This document shows, in pieces, positions 43,737 through 48,939 of a stretch of DNA of 64,000 bases. Position 1 is the stretch's first letter, and the number at the start of each line of letters is the position of its first letter. Under the pieces are notes generated by a model that was given only the letters and a program-made list of their open reading frames with translations, did no database searches and was not told where the DNA came from. A program made the position numbers and the translations under genes. Origin of the DNA: Microcoleus sp. bin38.metabat.b11b12b14.051 (GTDB lineage Bacteria > Cyanobacteriota > Cyanobacteriia > Cyanobacteriales > Microcoleaceae); the NCBI RefSeq assembly GCF_013299165.1, contig NZ_JAAFKD010000013.1, positions 1 through 64,000 of the forward strand, written 5' to 3'.

Positions 43737-43810
43737 CGGAATGTGGCGCAACTTGGTAGCGCGGCGGCTTTGGGAGCCGAAGGTTGCAGGTTCAAATCCT
43801 GCCATTCCGA
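43737..43810 (+). tRNA. tRNA-Pro(TGG)
   Basis: Acceptor CGGAATG/CATTCCG, anticodon loop TTTGGGA, T-arm GCAGG-TTCAAAT-CCTGC; canonical. Confidence 0.94.
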
Positions 43811-43814
43811 CTTT

Positions 43815-43888
43815 ACCTCTGTGATGTAATTGGAAAACATCACTCGCTTAGAACGAGTGTTTTGCTGGTTCGAGTCCAGTCAGGGGTA
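43815..43888 (+). tRNA. tRNA with Leu anticodon TAG on a class I body (copy 1)
   Basis: Acceptor ACCTCTG/CAGGGGT, anticodon stem ACTCG/CGAGT, loop CTTAGAA, T-arm GCTGG-TTCGAGT-CCAGT. Short variable loop GTTTT instead of a long arm. Confidence 0.82.
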
Positions 43889-43922
43889 TTGGGTATCAAA
43901 ACCCAAAAATGCGATCGATTTT

Positions 43923-43996
43923 ACCCTTGTAGCCCAATTGGTAGAGGCGCTAGATTTAGGATCTAGTCAGTGCTGGTTCGATGCCAGTCAGGGGTA
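43923..43996 (+). tRNA. tRNA with Leu anticodon TAG on a class I body (copy 2)
   Basis: Acceptor ACCCTTG/CAGGGGT, anticodon stem CTAGA/TCTAG, loop TTTAGGA, T-arm GCTGG-TTCGATG-CCAGT, short variable loop. It is related to copy 1 in acceptor and T-arm. Confidence 0.82.
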
Positions 43997-44007
43997 TTTG
44001 GTAACAT

Positions 44008-44083
44008 CGCGGGTGAAGTAGCCTGGGTAGGCTTGGAGGTCTCATAAGCCTCTTCATAGCAGGTTCAACTCCTGTCCCCGCTA
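44008..44083 (+). tRNA. tRNA-Met(CAT), initiator-like
   Basis: CGCGGGT/CCCCGCT with a C1-T72 mismatch, as in initiator tRNAs, and anticodon loop CTCATAA. T7-C66 is a second mismatch, and the GGG/CCC anticodon-stem pairs of initiators are not fully kept. CCA follows the discriminator A in the DNA. Confidence 0.75.
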
Positions 44084-44093
44084 CCAAAAATGC

Positions 44094-44162
44094 AGGTGTG
44101 ATGTAATTGGCAATATCAGGCTTTTGTATGGCCTTGTTGCAAGTTAAAATATCGCCATCTAG
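44094..44162 (+). tRNA. Decayed tRNA-Thr(TGT)-like gene
   Basis: D-arm ATGTAATTGGCAAT and anticodon arm AGGCT-TTTGTAT-GGCCT are recognisable, but the T-arm (GCAAG-TTAAAAT-ATCGC) does not pair and the acceptor has mismatches. Probably a pseudo-tRNA. Confidence 0.45.
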
Positions 44163-44169
44163 TCGGCGT

Positions 44170-44243
44170 GCTGGTGTAGCTCAATTAGGCAGAGCAACTG
44201 ATTTGTAATCAGTCGGTTGTAGGTTCAATTCCTATCACCAGCT
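44170..44243 (+). tRNA. tRNA-Thr(TGT)
   Basis: Acceptor GCTGGTG/CACCAGC, anticodon loop TTTGTAA, T-arm GTAGG-TTCAATT-CCTAT; canonical. Confidence 0.94.
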
Positions 44244-44251
44244 CCACAATT

Positions 44252-44322
44252 GCGAATATGGTGTAATGGTAGCATTCGAGTCTTCCAAACTCTAGGCACG
44301 AGTTCAAGTCCCATCATCCGCT
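44252..44322 (+). tRNA. tRNA-Gly(TCC)-like, degenerate
   Basis: Anticodon loop CTTCCAA and the D-arm are fine. The acceptor GCGAATA/CATCCGC has two mismatches and the T-stem pairs poorly, so activity is doubtful. Confidence 0.6.
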
Positions 44323-44327
44323 TTTGC

Positions 44328-44395
44328 AGTCCTGTAACTCAACGGTAGAGTGTTTGCCTTACAAGTAAGAGCGGGGTAATATCCTGCCAGGACTA
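44328..44395 (+). tRNA. tRNA-Val(TAC)-like, degenerate T-loop
   Basis: Acceptor AGTCCTG/CAGGACT is perfect and the anticodon loop is CTTACAA. The variable loop is reduced to about one base and the T-loop reads GTAATAT rather than TTCRANT. Confidence 0.65.
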
Positions 44396-44404
44396 CCAAT
44401 TTAC

Positions 44405-44477
44405 GGGGGTGTAGCTCAATGGATAGAGCGCCGCGCTTCGGACGCGGATGTTGTGGGTTCGAGTCCTACCACTCTCG
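44405..44477 (+). tRNA. tRNA-Arg(TCG)
   Basis: Acceptor GGGGGTG/CACTCTC (two G-T pairs), anticodon stem CCGCG/CGCGG, loop CTTCGGA, T-arm GTGGG-TTCGAGT-CCTAC. Last gene of the first block. Confidence 0.9.
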
Positions 44478-44558
44478 TTGTTTTTGCTAGAATTTAAGGA
44501 GGTTGATTCAATTGAATGATTAATTTTTTAGATTCCAAAACTTACATATCAGGCCTAA

Positions 44559-44622
44559 GAAACCGGGCTTTTATCTAATCTGTTGGCTACAGCTAAAGAT
44601 TTTCTCCAAAAACCCAGTTTCT
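44559..44622. repeat. Dispersed palindromic element
   Basis: Arms GAAACCGGGCTTTTAT and CCAAAAACCCAGTTTCT with the tail GACTATTGATGTGTAAGTC. Confidence 0.68.
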
Positions 44623-44652
44623 GACTATTGATGTGTAAGTCTTATGTTAAAC

Positions 44653-44884
44653 GCGATCGCACTTTTGCGTATCCCAACCTTTGGAGCCTACATACTTTAG
44701 TATGAGAGGAAAGGTAACGCTGTCAAAAAACAGCGTGCGTTTGTAAACGAGGAGTGCAGTGAACCCGATAGGTAGGCTTAAAAGTAGCCATCCTTTAAAG
44801 AGTGTGTAGTAACTCATCGGCGGAGTCCCTCTAGTAACTCAGAAAACGCAATGCTCTGATAACTTATACGCAAAGTGCGATCGC
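44653..44884 (+). ncRNA. Candidate structured RNA between tRNA array and RNA ligase gene
   Basis: The ends are complementary over about 19 bp: GCGATCGCACTTTTGCGTAT on the left and ATACGCAAAGTGCGATCGC on the right (one bulge). Inside are several hairpins: CATACT-tt-AGTATG, ACGCTGT-caaaaa-ACAGCGT, GTTTGTAAAC and a GGCTT/AGTAGCC arm, with no reading frame. A long closing stem with an internal folded region resembles the plan of bacterial Y RNAs, but I see no decisive Y-RNA signature. It could also be a small non-autonomous element with inverted ends. Part of the end pairing is the common HIP1 palindrome. Confidence 0.45.
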
Positions 44885-44990
44885 ACTATTTGAACTGAAT
44901 TTATTTGGTTCGTAGTGAGGACTTTAGTCCGCAAATTCAGAGGACTAAAGTCCGAACGATCGAACTGTAAGATTAGAAGGAGTTTCCCCC

Positions 44991-46277
44991 ATGCCTGTAA
45001 TTGTAATGGAAGTCAAAACCGCGCAAAATCATCCCAATGCTGATGCGCTCCATCTCTATAGTTTTGAAGCTCCGGGGCATGATGCCATACAAATTGTTGC
45101 CAACTCAGAAAACATTTATGATGTTGGCGATATCGTTGCCATAGCGTTAACTGATTCTGTGTTGAAAAACGGCACTAAAATCACACCTACAAAACTCCGA
45201 GGCGTTTATTCCTTTGGCATGGCTTTGGGGAAAGTTGACGAAGCAATCGGCACTGATTTGTCGGCAATTTATTGTCAAGAAACGGTAGAGCAATCGGCAC
45301 AAATGCAAACATGGCCGAGCATCGAACTGCTCTACAATCTCCGCCGCAGTTTAGAATTACTCGGGGAAACTCCTAAGATAATTTATCGAGCTAAAATTAA
45401 ACTCGACGGTACTAATGGAGGCATTCAAATCTTTACCGATGGTAAAGTTGTTGTCCAAAGTCGATCGCAAATCATTGACACGAAAAACGACAATCTCGGC
45501 TTTGCTAATTGGGTGAATCAAAATATCGATTTTTTCTCTCGATTGGCAAGTTCCGAACACGCAACTATCTTTGGGGAATGGTGCGGTAAAGGGATTCAGA
45601 AACGGACTGCTGTATCTGAGATCGATCGCAAAATCTTCGCGGTGTTTGCAGTTCAATTTGGCGGCGTGGATGGCAAAATTGCCAAACTGGAAATCCGCCC
45701 TGACAAAATCGCTGATTTCTTGCCTAAACATCCCGATATTTTCGTCTTGCCTTTTTACGGAGAACCGTTTGTTTTAGATTTTGGCGATTCAGAGCAACTA
45801 ACATCAGTTGTTGATACCATCAATCAAGTGGTTGATGTTGTAGAAAAAGTCGATCCTTGGGTGAAAGAAACTTTCGGCATCGCAGGAATTGGCGAAGGAT
45901 TGGTGCTGTTTCCCGAAAGCGGCGAACTTGCGGAAAGGCTGTCCTATGCAGAACTGCTGTTCAAAGCTAAAGGCGAAAAACACCAAGCTGTCAAAACCAA
46001 ACAACCTGTTCAAATCAACCCAGAAGTTGCTGAAAGTATTGACGATTTTGTGAATCTTTTTGTCACACCTGCTCGCCTAGAACAAGGGGTAACAGAAGTT
46101 TGTGGCGGTCACTTTAATATGGACAAAATCGGAGCATTTTTAAAGTGGTTTAATGCTGATGTACAGAAAGAAAGTGTTGCCGAACTAGAGGCTAGTCAAC
46201 TAACCTGGAAAGATGTCAACAAAGCAGTGATGAACGCAGCTAAAAAATGGTATCAAGAACAGGCTAAATCTTTGTAG
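44991..46277 (+). CDS. tRNA-binding domain fused to Rnl2-type RNA ligase
   Basis: This 428-residue protein joins two RNA-handling modules. Residues 1-105 are a tRNA-binding OB domain of the EMAP-II/Arc1p/MetRS C-terminal type (VKTAQNHPNADALHLYSFEA, IQIVANSENIYDVGDIVAIAL, KITPTKLRGVYSFGMALG). Residues 125-335 are a nucleotidyltransferase core of RNA ligases: motif I KLDGTN with the adenylated Lys137, motif III FGEWCGKG, motif IV EGLVLF and motif V KAKGEKH. The last 85 residues are helical, as in T4 Rnl2. It should seal nicks in RNA with 3'-OH and 5'-phosphate ends, with tRNA as the obvious substrate. A strong AAGGAG lies 9 bp before the ATG. It sits between two tRNA blocks on the same strand. 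No kinase/phosphatase partner is visible. Confidence 0.88.
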   Translation: MPVIVMEVKTAQNHPNADALHLYSFEAPGHDAIQIVANSENIYDVGDIVAIALTDSVLKNGTKITPTKLRGVYSFGMALGKVDEAIGTDLSAIYCQETVEQSAQMQTWPSIELLYNLRRSLELLGETPKIIYRAKIKLDGTNGGIQIFTDGKVVVQSRSQIIDTKNDNLGFANWVNQNIDFFSRLASSEHATIFGEWCGKGIQKRTAVSEIDRKIFAVFAVQFGGVDGKIAKLEIRPDKIADFLPKHPDIFVLPFYGEPFVLDFGDSEQLTSVVDTINQVVDVVEKVDPWVKETFGIAGIGEGLVLFPESGELAERLSYAELLFKAKGEKHQAVKTKQPVQINPEVAESIDDFVNLFVTPARLEQGVTEVCGGHFNMDKIGAFLKWFNADVQKESVAELEASQLTWKDVNKAVMNAAKKWYQEQAKSL

Positions 46278-46299
46278 TTATTCGGGGAAAGGATCATGG

Positions 46300-46359
46300 T
46301 AGGGTGCGTCGCTTCTTAAATAGTTGTAATTCGCCAGAATAGTCGGGCGACGCACCCTA
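46300..46359. repeat. Inverted repeat with TAGGGTGCGTCGC ends
   Basis: TAGGGTGCGTCGC and GCGACGCACCCTA flank about 34 bp. A sister copy lies at 51881-51942. Confidence 0.75.
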
Positions 46360-46395
46360 CTGTTGGCTTTGTAGTTATTGCAACCATAAATCAAA

Positions 46396-46459
46396 GAAAC
46401 TGGGTTTTTTACCGAATCTGCGATTAACAATGAAGTATTTTCGCAAAAACCCGGTTTCT
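46396..46459. repeat. Dispersed palindromic element
   Basis: Arms GAAACTGGGTTTTTT and AAAAACCCGGTTTC, followed by TGACCACCCATGCGTGAGTC. Confidence 0.72.
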
Positions 46460-46508
46460 GACCACCCATGCGTGAGTCCTATTAATATTGCAAATCAACA
46501 AAAAATAC

Positions 46509-46582
46509 GGGAGTGTAACTCAACTGGATAGAGTGTCGAGCTTCTACCTCGAATGTTGTAGGTTCAAGTCCTACCACTCCTG
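46509..46582 (+). tRNA. tRNA-Arg(TCT)
   Basis: First gene of the second block. Acceptor GGGAGTG/CACTCCT, anticodon stem TCGAG/CTCGA, loop CTTCTAC, T-arm GTAGG-TTCAAGT-CCTAC. Confidence 0.9.
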
Positions 46583-46588
46583 CTGAAT

Positions 46589-46662
46589 GGGTTCGTAGCT
46601 TAATTGGTAAAGCATCTAACTGGCTGTTAGAAAGATATCGGTTCAAATCCGATCGCAATCCA
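46589..46662 (+). tRNA. tRNA-Ala(GGC) with bulged acceptor
   Basis: Anticodon stem TCTAA/TTAGA, loop CTGGCTG, T-arm ATCGG-TTCAAAT-CCGAT. The acceptor GGGTTCG pairs with CGCAATCC only if one 3' base is bulged. Confidence 0.75.
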
Positions 46663-46670
46663 CCAACTTT

Positions 46671-46744
46671 GGGTCTGTAGCTTAATCGGAAAAGTGCCTA
46701 GTTCGCAACTAGGAAAATGTCGGTTCGAGTCCGACCAGTATCCA
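46671..46744 (+). tRNA. tRNA-Ala(CGC) with bulged acceptor
   Basis: Anticodon stem CCTAG/CTAGG, loop TTCGCAA, T-arm GTCGG-TTCGAGT-CCGAC. The acceptor GGGTCTG pairs with CAGTATCC with one extra 3' base. Confidence 0.75.
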
Positions 46745-46752
46745 CCCAAAAA

Positions 46753-46847
46753 GGGGTCATAGCTCAATTGGTAGAGCGCTTGCTTTGCACGCAAGAGGTT
46801 AGGAGTACCCTTCGGGAAGGCTTCGCCTACGATTCTCCTTGATTCCA
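46753..46847 (+). tRNA. tRNA-Ala(TGC) with a ~22-bp insertion in the T-loop
   Basis: Acceptor GGGGTCA/TGATTCC, D-arm GCTCAATTGGTAGAGC and anticodon arm CTTGC-TTTGCAC-GCAAG are canonical. The T-stem AGGAG/CTCCT is intact, but its loop is split by about 22 bases containing CCCTTCGGGAAGGCTTCGCC, a short repeat common in cyanobacteria. Without removal the TTCGATT loop cannot form. Confidence 0.75.
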
Positions 46848-46851
46848 CTGC

Positions 46852-46926
46852 GGTGTCTGAAGCCAAAGCGGTAGCGGCGCTGGTTTGTGGAACCAGTAAT
46901 AGCGGGTTCAATTCCCGTCAGACACC
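46852..46926 (+). tRNA. tRNA-His(GTG)
   Basis: Eight-pair acceptor GGTGTCTG/CAGACACC gives the histidine-specific G-1:C73 pair. Anticodon stem CTGGT/ACCAG, loop TTGTGGA, T-arm GCGGG-TTCAATT-CCCGT. Confidence 0.93.
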
Positions 46927-46930
46927 CCTC

Positions 46931-47013
46931 GGAAGATGCCGCTAAACGGTTGGCAACTGGTCTCGAAAACCAGGGTACAGGTAACTGTAAGGGTTCGATT
47001 CCTTCATCTTCCT
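46931..47013 (+). tRNA. tRNA-Ser(CGA)
   Basis: Class II. Acceptor GGAAGAT/ATCTTCC, anticodon stem CTGGT/ACCAG, loop CTCGAAA, long variable arm. The T-stem AAGGG/CCTTC has one A-C mismatch, shared with the next serine gene. Confidence 0.87.
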
Positions 47014-47047
47014 TGTAATATCAAATCTGCTTAGTTGCACCGATAAT

Positions 47048-47207
47048 TATAGGGAAACAGCACTGCTGTGTTCCTACGGATAGGTTGCGATGTGGCAGGA
47101 ATTTGATTCACCACCGGAAGCCGAGAAGCGAGGCGCTGTGCTGATAACGCAGAGGTAGAAGGGGCAGTACCTTCCCGGTGGATTTCCTATAGTTTAGCTA
47201 TGGGAAT
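47048..47207 (+). ncRNA. Candidate structured segment between the two serine tRNAs
   Basis: Three successive hairpins can be drawn: GGAAACAGCA-c-TGCTGTGTTCC near 47052-47073, a larger one closed by CCACCGG (47111) and CCGGTGG (47175), and CCTATAG/CTATGGG near 47186-47204. No tRNA fold or reading frame is evident. It may be spacer RNA removed during processing. Confidence 0.35.
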
Positions 47208-47226
47208 CATGGATACTTTGCATCAT

Positions 47227-47312
47227 GGAAGATGCCGCTAAATGGCCAGCAACTTGTCTTGAAAACAAGGGTACAGGTAACACCTGTAAGGGTTCGATTC
47301 CTTCATCTTCCT
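47227..47312 (+). tRNA. tRNA-Ser(TGA)
   Basis: Class II, nearly identical to tRNA-Ser(CGA) in acceptor and T-arm; anticodon stem CTTGT/ACAAG, loop CTTGAAA. The pair probably arose by duplication and anticodon change. Confidence 0.88.
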
Positions 47313-47371
47313 TAATGAAATATTCTTGCACTTCGTAGATAGATTTGTTATCCTGTACGAATAGGAAGTTT

Positions 47372-47629
47372 GGGGAGGTCGCCTAATTGGAATGGCACCG
47401 TAAAAACTAGGTAAAGCGGCTCTCAAAAGGACGATCGAGTTTGTTGAGTAGGGTAAAAAGTTGCTTCGCGACGTTCCCTGAAAGCGCAAATTGGCAGCGG
47501 GTTGCAGAGGCACTGAAAGGAATTAACAGTCCGAGATGGGGGTAGTTCCCGTCTGCTTACAGGTAGTAAGGAAGCGCGTTTCCTGAAAGTTGCTGTCGAT
47601 CGATGCGGGTTCGAGTCCCGTCCTCTCCA
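47372..47629 (+). tRNA. Interrupted tRNA-like gene with ~185-nt structured insert
   Basis: The 5' part (GGGGAGG-TC-GCCTAATTGGAATGGC-A-CCG) matches a tRNA up to the anticodon stem and resembles tRNA-Gln(TTG). The 3' part (GCGGG-TTCGAGT-CCCGT-CCTCTCC-A) supplies the T-arm and a fitting acceptor strand. Between them lies folded sequence with hairpins such as GATGGG/CCCGTC and CTTAC/GTAAG. CCGT can pair with GCGG downstream, leaving a T-G pair like a group I 5' splice site, and CTCTCAAA follows as in the cyanobacterial tRNA-Leu intron. A full group I core and a matching 3' anticodon-stem strand are not found, so it may be a decayed intron or a composite pseudogene. Confidence 0.5.
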
Positions 47630-47812
47630 TTTGTGATTGAAAAGCAAGGAGTGTCAATCCGTGCGCTGACATCAGCTTATCTCGTTTTGAGACCGATCGC
47701 CCTTTCCTACAATTGTCTCTAGGGATGCGGGCGATCGCGCATTTGAAAAGCGACTGCTACGATGGTTTCAGCCTTGGTGATTTCCAAAACTTCTTAACAA
47801 ACAAGATTAAAC

Positions 47813-48394
47813 ATGAGAAAACTCATATATTACGTGGCTTGCACGGTTGATGGGTTTATTGCTCGCGAAGATGGCTCCTTTGATTGTTTTCCGATCGCAG
47901 GAGAGCATTTTGCCGATTTGTTCGATCGCTTTCCCGAAACTATTCCGGCGCACCTTCACGAAGCACTAGGCATTAGTGCGGGTAATCAGCAGTTTGATGC
48001 TGTTTTGATGGGACGCAAAACCTATGAAGTCGGGCTAAACGTGGGTTTGACGAATCCTTATCCCAGCTTGAAGCAGTATGTCTTTTCGCGCAGTATGCAA
48101 GCCAGCCCAGATGGGAATGTTGCACTGGTGTCAGACAATGCTGTTGAATTGGTGAAGGAATTGAAGCAGGAAACGGGTAAAGATATCTGGCTGTGCGGTG
48201 GCGGTGAGTTAGCCGCAACGGTGGTTTCTGAGATTGACGAGATGATCGTCAAGTTGAATCCGGTAGTCATTGGGGCGGGAATTCCGATGTTTGCAAGGGC
48301 GATCGCGCCGACAAGTGTCGAATTGGTCGATCGGCAAATTTACAGCAACGGTTTCATGCTGCTGCATTATCGAGTGAAACACCTCGATGACTAA
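47813..48394 (+). CDS. Dihydrofolate reductase family protein (RibD C-terminal domain)
   Basis: This 193-residue protein belongs to the DHFR/RibD_C fold family (YwjB/YyaP-like). Features: RKLIYYVACTVDGFIAREDG at the N-terminus, VLMGRKTYEVGL, KQYVFSRSM, DIWLCGGGELAATVVSEIDE (nucleotide-binding GGG) and LNPVVIGAGIPMF. It presumably reduces a small substrate with NADPH; it is not the true folate enzyme or the riboflavin enzyme, and the substrate is unknown. It begins 180 bp after the tRNA array and ends 16 bp before a broken exonuclease frame. Confidence 0.87.
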   Translation: MRKLIYYVACTVDGFIAREDGSFDCFPIAGEHFADLFDRFPETIPAHLHEALGISAGNQQFDAVLMGRKTYEVGLNVGLTNPYPSLKQYVFSRSMQASPDGNVALVSDNAVELVKELKQETGKDIWLCGGGELAATVVSEIDEMIVKLNPVVIGAGIPMFARAIAPTSVELVDRQIYSNGFMLLHYRVKHLDD

Positions 48395-48410
48395 AACTTA
48401 GGTAAAATTT

Positions 48411-48542
48411 ATGATTAATTTAAAACAATTCAACTATTATCTAGTCCTCGATCTAGAAGCAACCTGCTGCGACAAAGGATCGATCGCCCGAAATCACATG
48501 GAAATTATCGAGATTGGCGCTGTGATGAAAGTTATGCCCTAG
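48411..48542 (+). pseudogene. N-terminal fragment of a 3'-5' exonuclease (DEDD family)
   Basis: The 43 codons read INLKQFNYYLVLDLEATC, then HMEIIEIGAVMK before a premature stop. LVLDLEATC and EIIEIGAV are the ExoI motif (D-x-E) and following strand of RNase T/KapD-like exonucleases of about 190 residues. The rest of the gene is missing. Confidence 0.75.
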
Positions 48543-48696
48543 ACGGAAGAGTTTTGGCGGGCTGACTATTCATCTCGAACCGGATGTTGCAGAAATGTTT
48601 CCTGACTCTGAAGCAGTGAATGAAGCTCTAAGATTTTTGATGAGATTTATGAAAGATAATAAGTATTCTGTGGGTAATATTAGAGGCAATGGCTAG
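48541..48696 (+). pseudogene. Antitoxin-like C-terminal fragment
   Basis: An open frame without a start reads GLTIHLEPDVAEMFPDSEAV, NEALRFLMRF and stops at 48694. The PDVAEMFPDSEAVNEALR pattern resembles C-termini of small BrnA/CopG-type antitoxins. Only a remnant. Confidence 0.4.
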
Positions 48697-48702
48697 CAGT
48701 TA

Positions 48703-48798
48703 GTGAAGGCGATCGCGATCGAACAAGGTATGCGTTTTGCCATTCGTGAAGGCGATCGTACCGTCGGTGCGGGTGTCGTCTCCAAAATTCAGCGGTAG
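48703..48798 (+). pseudogene. C-terminal fragment of elongation factor Tu
   Basis: The 31 codons read [20 protein letters not shown] and [15 protein letters not shown], the C-terminal end of EF-Tu domain III ([16 protein letters not shown]). The other 380 residues are absent. A terminator hairpin follows directly, so the 3' end of a tuf transcription unit seems to have been copied here. Confidence 0.8.
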
Positions 48799-48819
48799 CG
48801 TTTTGCTGAATTCACAAGT

Positions 48820-48861
48820 AACAGAAAAGCCAAACCTATTCGGGTAATTGGCTTTTCTGTT
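48820..48861 (+). terminator. Rho-independent-type terminator after the tuf fragment
   Basis: Perfect 14-bp stem AACAGAAAAGCCAA / TTGGCTTTTCTGTT around a 14-base loop, with T-rich sequence after it. Confidence 0.82.
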
Positions 48862-48939
48862 TGCTTGTTTCTTCTGTACAATAATTAGTGGGGCGTAGCA
48901 CCAGAAGTTTATGAAAAAAATCTGAAAGAAATAATAGCA

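Noticed and set aside
42957-44021. Several plus-strand frames of 60-80 codons across the tRNA genes
   Set aside because: They read through conserved tRNA arms (TTCRANT giving repeated peptide patterns) and are shadows of RNA genes.
47423-47647. Minus-strand 74-codon frame within the interrupted tRNA region
   Set aside because: It covers the tRNA T-arm and the structured insert on the opposite strand; composition is explained by the RNA gene.
48703-48798. Short functional peptide gene
   Set aside because: The sequence is plainly the C-terminal end of EF-Tu without the rest, so a fragment is the simpler explanation.
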